A program made the translations under genes and the position numbers. This document shows, one piece after another, positions 23,655-28,848 of a DNA stretch of 28,848 nt. Source of the stretch: Sulfopaludibacter sp035606355. Its GTDB lineage: Bacteria; Acidobacteriota; Terriglobia; Bryobacterales; Bryobacteraceae. The stretch spans positions 1 through 28,848 of the forward strand of contig DATNFO010000009.1 of assembly GCA_035606355.1 (NCBI GenBank), in the 5' to 3' direction. Below the pieces are notes generated by a model. That model did not search any database. It was given only the letters and a program-made list of their open reading frames with translations, and had not been told where the DNA came from. Every line of letters begins with the position of its first letter. The first letter of the stretch is position 1.

Positions 23655-24860
23655 ATGCACCGGTCGGGGACGGCGGATCTTCCACTTCATGGCGGCCGCG
23701 TTCCGGAGTGGCTGGCGTCGCGGATGACTGCGCTGGGCGCCGCCATTACCGAGACGATCCTCCTGCAGTACGGGCACTCCGCATTTCTTTCGCGACTGAG
23801 CGACCCCTTCTGGTTTCAAGCGTTCGGCGCCGTGATGGGGATGGACTGGCATTCGTCCGGCATCACCACGAGTGTCCTGGGCGCTTTGAAGCGCGGTCTG
23901 AATCCCCGGGCGCACGAGTTAGGGCTTTTCATCTGCGGCGGCCGCGGCAAGCACTCGCAGCGAACTCCCGATGAGCTTCGCGCCGTGGCCGCGAAGGAAG
24001 GCTTCGACGCCGATACTCTGGTCCGCACCAGCCGTCTTACGGCGCGCGTGGACAACAACGCCATCGCGGACGGTTTTCAACTGTACCTTCACAGCTTCGT
24101 GCTGGCCCGTAATGGCGAGTGGGCGGTTGTGCAGCAGGGCCTGAACGACGCTACAGGCATGGCGCGCCGCTATCACTGGCATTCCGCGGCAGTGAAGAGC
24201 TTCACGCTGCAGCCGCACACGGGCATTGTCGGCGAATCGCAGGGCGAGATCGTGAACCTGGTGGACGCGGCGGCTGAACCCGCTCAGGGAGCTTTGTTGA
24301 CCATGGCTCGCGAATCGCCCGAACGCACGCTCGCAGAGGCCCGCCGGTATGTCGCGCCGCGGCATCACGATGTGCGCGCGGGGGACGTGGACCTGAAGCG
24401 GCTGGGCGCGGTGCTGGCGCTGGCTCACGAGCGGGAGATCGGCGATTTCGCGTCGCTGCTGCTGGTTGAAAAGCTGGGTCCGCGAACCTTGCAGAGCATG
24501 GCGCTGATTGCTGAAGTGGTGCATGGAACGCCCGCACGTTTTTCGGATCCGGCTCGTTTTTCATTCGCACACGGAGGCAAGGACGGTCATCCGTTTCCGG
24601 TTCCGTTAAAGACGTATGACGAGTCGATCGGCGTGCTGCGCGGCGCTCTGGATGGCGCGAAGTTGGGGGATCGCGACAAGATCGACGGTCTGGCGCGGTT
24701 GCAGCGATTCACGCAGGCGGTGGAGCGCCGCTTAGCGCCGGAAGCGAATTTCGATGCGGCGCTGGCGCATGAGCGGGCGATTTCGAAGTCGCTCGGCGGC
24801 AGGACGGTCTTCGACGGCCGGAAACGCGGCAAGGGTCCGGCGCAGTTGGAACTGTTCTGA
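23655..24860 (+). CDS. DUF763 family protein
   Basis: This 401-residue cytoplasmic protein has the DUF763 hallmarks: an N-terminal RSGTADLPLHGGRVPEWL, then LSDPFWFQAFGAVMGMDWHSSGITTSV (49-74), CGGRGKHS (94-101), and the central DGFQLYLHSFVLARNGEWAVVQQGLN and HWHSAAVKSF. Further conserved His residues (H66, H100 and the pair in the HWHS segment) could bind metal, though this is not shown. The family is widespread in archaea and scattered in bacteria; its function is not established to my knowledge. The start codon has no Shine-Dalgarno. It follows the selenoprotein gene by 36 bp on the same strand and may share its transcript. Confidence 0.82.
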   Translation: MHRSGTADLPLHGGRVPEWLASRMTALGAAITETILLQYGHSAFLSRLSDPFWFQAFGAVMGMDWHSSGITTSVLGALKRGLNPRAHELGLFICGGRGKHSQRTPDELRAVAAKEGFDADTLVRTSRLTARVDNNAIADGFQLYLHSFVLARNGEWAVVQQGLNDATGMARRYHWHSAAVKSFTLQPHTGIVGESQGEIVNLVDAAAEPAQGALLTMARESPERTLAEARRYVAPRHHDVRAGDVDLKRLGAVLALAHEREIGDFASLLLVEKLGPRTLQSMALIAEVVHGTPARFSDPARFSFAHGGKDGHPFPVPLKTYDESIGVLRGALDGAKLGDRDKIDGLARLQRFTQAVERRLAPEANFDAALAHERAISKSLGGRTVFDGRKRGKGPAQLELF

Positions 24861-24878
24861 AGCCCTCGGGCGGCTTGA

Positions 24879-24884
24879 TATAAT
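24879..24884 (+). promoter_or_regulatory. Promoter -10 for the M16 protease gene
   Basis: A consensus TATAAT lies 30 nt before the ATG at 24915. The transcript would start near 24891 and include the AAAAAAGG ribosome-binding site. The -35 region (TCTGAA at 24856-24861) is a poor match. Confidence 0.5.
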
Positions 24885-24914
24885 CCTAAAGATCCTCAGA
24901 AAAAAGGTGTTTTT

Positions 24915-27746
24915 ATGCTCCGCAAGTCTCTTTTTGCCCTTGCCGCGGCTGCTGCGCTGACGGCGAGTGCGCAGACCCTGCCCCCCGGCGTTCAGAAAAT
25001 GGCCTCCGTCGGAGGAATTACCGAATACGATTACCCGAACGGCTTGCGCGTGCTGCTGTATCCCGACGCGGCCAACCCCAAGGTCACGATCAATGTGACA
25101 TATCTGGTGGGATCGCGCCACGAAGGCTATGGCGAGACCGGAATGGCTCACCTGTTGGAGCATCTGGACTTTATCGAAACCACCAACGGCCGCCAGATCA
25201 AGAATGAGATCGTCTCCAAGGGCGCGAACTGGAACGGCACCACGAGCTACGATCGCACGAACTATTACGAGACCGTTCCGGCAACGGATGAGAATCTGAA
25301 GTGGGCGCTCGGGCTGGAAGCGGATCGCATGATCCACGTGAAGTTCACCAAGCAGATTCTCGATACCGAAATGACTGTGGTGCGCAATGAGTTCGAGCGC
25401 GGCGAGAACAATCCGGGTTCGATTCTGAGCGAGCGCGTGGCGGCGACCGCGTTCCTGTGGCACAACTACGGCAAGAGCACGATCGGGTCGAAGGAAGATA
25501 TCGAAAAGGTGCCGGTGGACCGGCTCGAGGCGTTCTATCACAAGTATTACCAGCCGGATAATGCGGTGCTGGTGATCACGGGCCGGATGGAAGAGAGCAA
25601 GGCCCTGTCGATGGTGGCCGGGACGCTGGGCGCGATTCCGCGGCCCACCCGCAAACTGGATCAGACATACACCGTGGAACCGCCGCAGGATGGCGAGCGC
25701 TTCGTGGCGCTGCGCCGCGTAGGTCAAGGGCAGGACGTGATCGTGGCGTGGCACGCGCCCTCGGCCGGGCATCCGGACGCCGCGGCGCTGCAGGTGCTTT
25801 CGGGAATCATGAGCGGCGGAGGCGGCGGTCGCGGTGGGCGCGGCGGCGGTGGCGCTGCCGAGGGACGGCTGACGAAAGCCCTTGTGGACAACAAGCTCGC
25901 GACCAGCGCGAGCATGCGCGTCGAGCAGTTGCACGATCCCGGCCTGGTGGAAGTGTCGGCCAGCCTGACGAACGATCAATCCCTCGATAAGGCGAAGGAA
26001 GCGATTCTCGATACCGTCACCGGCATCATCAAAGAGCCGCCCTCGAAGGAAGAAGTGGATCGCGTCAAGCGCGGGCTGCTGCGCAACCTGGAGAACAGTC
26101 TGAGCGACCCGCAGTCGATTGCGACCGGCGCGCTCAACACGGCCATCGCGCAGGGCGACTGGCGGCTGATGTTCCTGCAGCATGACCGGCTGCAGACCGT
26201 GACGGCGGACGACATCGTTCGGGTGGCGAAGCTGTACTTCAAACCGAGCAACCAGACCGTTGGGTATTACATGCCGGACGCGAACCCGGATCGCACGGTG
26301 GTTCCGGACGCGGGCAATTTAGGTGCGGTGCTGGCAAATATCAAGAGCAGCGTGAACATCGCCCATGGCGAGGCGTTTGACCCCACGCCGGCGAATATCG
26401 AAAGCCGGTTGACGCGCAGCAAGCTGAGCAACGGCATGAAGGTGGCGATGCTCAACAAGAAAACCGAAAACAACATGGTCACCGCGACTGTGGAGCTGCG
26501 CTTCGGCGATGACGCAAGCCTCAAGGGGCAGAATGCGGCGGCGAGTTTCGCGGGCAGCCTGCTTTCGGCCGGCACGAAGAACAAGACGCGCCAGCAGCTT
26601 GCGGATGAGATGCAGAAGCTGAACGCGCGTATTGCCGTATCGGGCGGTGGCGGCGGCGGCTTCGGCGGCCGTGGCGGCGGCGGTCGAGGCGGTTTCGGCG
26701 GAGGCGGCGGAATTTCGAGCGCTACGGCGAGCGTGACGGCTCCCGCGGAGAACTTCGCGGCGGCGATGCGGCTGGCAGTGGAGATGTTGAAGGAGCCGGC
26801 GTATCCGCAGGCGGATTTCGACCGCGGACTGCAGCAGCGCATCAAAGGTCTGGAAGCGGTGCCGACCGAACCGAACCAGCTTGCGGCAGAGACTCTGAAT
26901 CGCCACCTGAGCGCGTGGAAGCCCGGCGACACGATGTATCAGCCGACGCGTGAAGAGCAATTGGCGGAATTGAAGAAGCTGACGCTCGATGACGTGCGCA
27001 AGTTCCACGACCAGTTCTACGGCGCGAATTTCGGTGTATTCGCCGTTGTCGGTCCGGTGGATCAGGCGGCGGTGAAGACGCTGGCCGAACAGTTACTCGG
27101 CAAGTGGAACACGGCGAAACCCTACAAGCAGATCGTCGCCAAATACCAGAAGGCGGACGCGATCAATTCGAAGATCGAGACTCCGGACAAAGCCAACGCG
27201 CAGTTCGAAGCGGCGATGCGCATTGAGCTTTCGCAGAACGATCCCGATTATCCGGCGATGGTGCTGGCGGGCTATATGTTCGGCGGGCCGATCACGTCGC
27301 ACATTTCCGATCGCATCCGCAATCGCGAAGGGCTGAGCTATGGCGCGAATGCCGGAATTTCAGTTCCCGCCGAGGGCGATTCGGCGATGTTGACGGGCAC
27401 GGTCAGCCTGAACCCTGCCAATGGCCCGAAGGTGGAGTTCAGCTTCGTCGACGAGTTGAAGAAGACGTGGCAGAACGGCTTCACGGCGGCGGAAGTTGCG
27501 GAGGCGAAGAAGGCGTATCTGGATTCGCGGCTGGTCTCACGCAGCCAGGATGCGGCGCTGCTGCAACTGATCGCGCAGCATGAGCAGCAGGACCGTACCA
27601 TGAAGTGGGATGAGCAACTGGAGCAGAAAATTCAGTCGCTCACTCCGGAGCAAATCAACGCCGCGTTCAAGAAGCATGTGGATCCGGCGGCGCTCACCAT
27701 CGTAAAAGCGGGCGATTGGAAAGCCGCGGGCGTTTACAAGCAATAA
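24915..27746 (+). CDS. Secreted M16-family zinc protease (two-domain, pitrilysin-like)
   Basis: This 943-residue protein has a signal peptide (MLRKSLFALAAAAALTASAQ) and an A-rich Shine-Dalgarno (AAAAAAGG). The first M16 half carries the inverted zinc motif HLLEH at 79-83 with the distal ligand E159 (VVRNEFE), 76 residues after H83 as in pitrilysin. The second half (from about 490) has the fold motifs (LSNGMKVAMLNKK, NREGLSYGANAGI) but no HxxEH, so it is the inactive partner domain. Two Gly-rich insertions interrupt the domains at about 300-316 and 577-600. It probably degrades peptides in the periplasm. A 34-residue ORF and a ROK kinase gene follow immediately. Confidence 0.9.
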   Translation: MLRKSLFALAAAAALTASAQTLPPGVQKMASVGGITEYDYPNGLRVLLYPDAANPKVTINVTYLVGSRHEGYGETGMAHLLEHLDFIETTNGRQIKNEIVSKGANWNGTTSYDRTNYYETVPATDENLKWALGLEADRMIHVKFTKQILDTEMTVVRNEFERGENNPGSILSERVAATAFLWHNYGKSTIGSKEDIEKVPVDRLEAFYHKYYQPDNAVLVITGRMEESKALSMVAGTLGAIPRPTRKLDQTYTVEPPQDGERFVALRRVGQGQDVIVAWHAPSAGHPDAAALQVLSGIMSGGGGGRGGRGGGGAAEGRLTKALVDNKLATSASMRVEQLHDPGLVEVSASLTNDQSLDKAKEAILDTVTGIIKEPPSKEEVDRVKRGLLRNLENSLSDPQSIATGALNTAIAQGDWRLMFLQHDRLQTVTADDIVRVAKLYFKPSNQTVGYYMPDANPDRTVVPDAGNLGAVLANIKSSVNIAHGEAFDPTPANIESRLTRSKLSNGMKVAMLNKKTENNMVTATVELRFGDDASLKGQNAAASFAGSLLSAGTKNKTRQQLADEMQKLNARIAVSGGGGGGFGGRGGGGRGGFGGGGGISSATASVTAPAENFAAAMRLAVEMLKEPAYPQADFDRGLQQRIKGLEAVPTEPNQLAAETLNRHLSAWKPGDTMYQPTREEQLAELKKLTLDDVRKFHDQFYGANFGVFAVVGPVDQAAVKTLAEQLLGKWNTAKPYKQIVAKYQKADAINSKIETPDKANAQFEAAMRIELSQNDPDYPAMVLAGYMFGGPITSHISDRIRNREGLSYGANAGISVPAEGDSAMLTGTVSLNPANGPKVEFSFVDELKKTWQNGFTAAEVAEAKKAYLDSRLVSRSQDAALLQLIAQHEQQDRTMKWDEQLEQKIQSLTPEQINAAFKKHVDPAALTIVKAGDWKAAGVYKQ

Positions 27747-27751
27747 GGCCG

Positions 27752-27856
27752 GTGCGGAAAACGCTACTGTGGCTGTTCGTGGGGGCACTGCTGGTTTACA
27801 GCATGTGCCCCCGTTTTACTTCGTACGACTCGCAGTTTCTGCGGGGCTTCCGATGA
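27752..27856 (+). CDS. Possible 34-residue membrane peptide
   Basis: A GTG-initiated frame 5 bp after the M16 stop reads MRKTLLWLFVGALLVYSMCP and then a short polar tail. It has two basic residues, about 15 hydrophobic residues, and ends in a TGA that overlaps the ROK kinase ATG (ATGA). That overlap is the classic coupling arrangement, and the positive-then-hydrophobic pattern fits a small inner-membrane protein. The ribosome-binding site (AAGG, 3 nt away) is poor and no homolog is recognised, so it may be chance. Confidence 0.4.
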   Translation: MRKTLLWLFVGALLVYSMCPRFTSYDSQFLRGFR

Positions 27857-28704
27857 TTCTGGCGATCGATATCGGCGGAACGAAATTCACGCTGGCGGCG
27901 TTCGACGGCGGGCGAATGGTCCGGCGGGAGTCGCGGGCGACGGATGCGGCGGGTGGCCGCGCATGGATGACGTCGCAGATCGCCGCGACCATCGCGGAGT
28001 GGCGGCGGGAGATGCACTTCGAGCGCTGCGGCATCGGGTTCGGTGGTCCGGTGAACTTCGCCGCTCAGCGGGTGGTGCTTTCGACGCACGTGGGCGGATG
28101 GCGGGACTTCGATCTATGCGCGTTCGTGGAACACGCGGCGGGCGCTCCGGCGGTGATGGATAACGACGCGAATGTGGGAGCGATCGGCGAGGCAGAGTAC
28201 GGCGCGGGTCGAGGGCATACGCCGCTGTTTTACATGACGCTCTCGACGGGGATCGGCGGCGGCATCTATGAGGATGGCCGGGTTTGGCGCGGGGCGGATT
28301 CGTATGGCGGCGAGATCGGGCATTTGACGATCCGGCCGGACGGTCCGGAATGTTTGTGCGGGGCGCGCGGGTGCTTTGAACGCATGTGCTGCGGGTTGTG
28401 GCTGGCTCGGGATCATGGCCGCACGGCTCAGGAGTTGATGCGCGATCCGGCGTTTGTGGAGCGGTACGTAGTGGATCTGGCTTTGGGGTTGAAGGCGGCG
28501 ATCATGCTGCTGAATCCGGCGCGGATCGTGATCGGCGGCGGGATCGCGAAGGCAGGGGATGCGCTGTTCGTGCCGCTGCGGGCGGAGCTGGGGCGGCAGA
28601 TTACGGCGTGGTCTGGAGCTCGGGTGGATGTCGTGCCGGCGGCGCTAGGCGATGATAGCGTGCTTTGGGGGGCTTTTGCTCTCTCTCGGGGTGAAGCGCG
28701 CTAA
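27853..28704 (+). CDS. ROK-family sugar kinase (glucokinase-like)
   Basis: This 283-residue cytoplasmic kinase uses ATP to phosphorylate a hexose or related sugar. All ROK motifs are intact: DIGGTK at 6-11 (ATP phosphate loop), NDAN with catalytic D105, STGIGGG at 131-137, H157 in GGEIGHL, and the zinc signature CLCGARGCFE at 167-176. The ATG at 27853 is chosen because it places DIGGTK at the N-terminus; the frame is open 28 codons upstream, but that part is another frame of the small ORF. Lacking an N-terminal helix-turn-helix, it is a kinase and not a repressor. A repeat array begins directly after its stop. Confidence 0.88.
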   Translation: MILAIDIGGTKFTLAAFDGGRMVRRESRATDAAGGRAWMTSQIAATIAEWRREMHFERCGIGFGGPVNFAAQRVVLSTHVGGWRDFDLCAFVEHAAGAPAVMDNDANVGAIGEAEYGAGRGHTPLFYMTLSTGIGGGIYEDGRVWRGADSYGGEIGHLTIRPDGPECLCGARGCFERMCCGLWLARDHGRTAQELMRDPAFVERYVVDLALGLKAAIMLLNPARIVIGGGIAKAGDALFVPLRAELGRQITAWSGARVDVVPAALGDDSVLWGAFALSRGEAR

Positions 28705-28705
28705 A

Positions 28706-28848
28706 ACCCGGCTGTCGCTCTCGTCGCACTTCATCCGCCTTTTCGATACCTTTTACCGCTCCCTTACGGTCACGGCTCCGTTAGCAGAATCAACTAGATA
28801 CGGAGCCGTGACCGTGAGGGAGCGGTAAAAGGTGCCGGGGATCCGAGG
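28706..28848. repeat. Mosaic repeat array, locus 4 (cut by window end)
   Basis: A partial reversed type X unit (28706-28758, with CTCTCGTCGCACTTCATCCG) begins 2 bp after the ROK stop. The palindrome follows (28759-28822), and then the start of a forward type Y unit (CGGTAAAAGGTGCCGGGGAT) runs to the window edge. The X-left, Y-right polarity matches locus 2. Confidence 0.85.
28759..28822. repeat. 64-bp palindrome of locus 4
   Basis: The arms are 28759-28781 and 28800-28822, with one T/G-type difference (CCTTACGG against CCGTGAGG). The loop TAGCAGAATCAACTAGAT has the locus 2 orientation. Confidence 0.9.

Noticed and set aside
24732..26183. A minus-strand open frame of 483 codons.
   Set aside because: It is antisense to the DUF763 and M16 genes, both of which have conserved motifs.
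1..28848. tRNA, rRNA or prophage genes.
   Set aside because: No tRNA-like cloverleaf, rRNA segment, integrase or phage structural gene could be recognised by reading both strands.

Overview
The window looks like chromosomal DNA of an acidobacterium, most likely a Solibacter/Bryobacter-type (Bryobacterales) member. The DNA is GC-rich. It carries an ADOP-type MacB-like permease, a TIGR03118-type protein with a PEP-CTERM tail, several large secreted peptidases (M14, M16, M20), many genes with short signal peptides ending in AQ, and many hairpin-rich intergenic repeats. The taxonomic call is inference from gene content; there is no rRNA or tRNA gene to confirm it.

Layout. 1-563: start of a leftward gene, then a palindrome-centred repeat array. 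564-4438: an operon of a secreted M14 carboxypeptidase and a translationally coupled secreted alpha/beta hydrolase. 4439-4940: three extra tandem copies of the hydrolase 3' end joined by hairpin linkers. 4941-10555 (leftward): a ROK-like protein with a degenerate ATP site, soluble transhydrogenase sthA, Mn-type superoxide dismutase, gatA, a second repeat array, gatC, and a DUF721/DciA-like gene. 10596-13983 (rightward): two secreted unknowns, then a cyclic-nucleotide-binding-domain protein overlapping a CoA-transferase. 14005-16656 (leftward): the PEP-CTERM protein and an M20 peptidase. 16715-18235: fused class I fumarase. 18290-18850: third repeat array. 18874-21916: a barrel-like secreted protein and the ADOP permease. 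21959-22573 (leftward): unknown. 22698-28704 (rightward): Flp-like pilin, a selenocysteine peroxiredoxin, DUF763 protein, M16 protease, a 34-residue ORF and a canonical ROK kinase. 28706-28848: a fourth repeat array running off the window.

The most notable items are as follows. (1) A secreted peroxiredoxin has an in-frame TGA exactly at the peroxidatic cysteine, followed at the right distance by a hairpin whose loop resembles the E. coli fdhF SECIS loop; this is a probable selenoprotein. (2) A polar mosaic repeat element occurs at four loci: a 64-bp palindrome with 23-bp arms and an 18-nt loop, flanked by outward arrays of two different unit types. One copy sits exactly between gatC and gatA. 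(3) The active-site C-terminus of a hydrolase is tandemly duplicated in a two-monomer higher-order pattern. (4) One ROK protein has lost its DxGGT motif while a second, intact one lies at the other end of the window.

The encoded biology is mainly core metabolism and redox homeostasis (fumarase, transhydrogenase, SOD, peroxiredoxin), tRNA-dependent amidation, and extracytoplasmic protein or peptide degradation.
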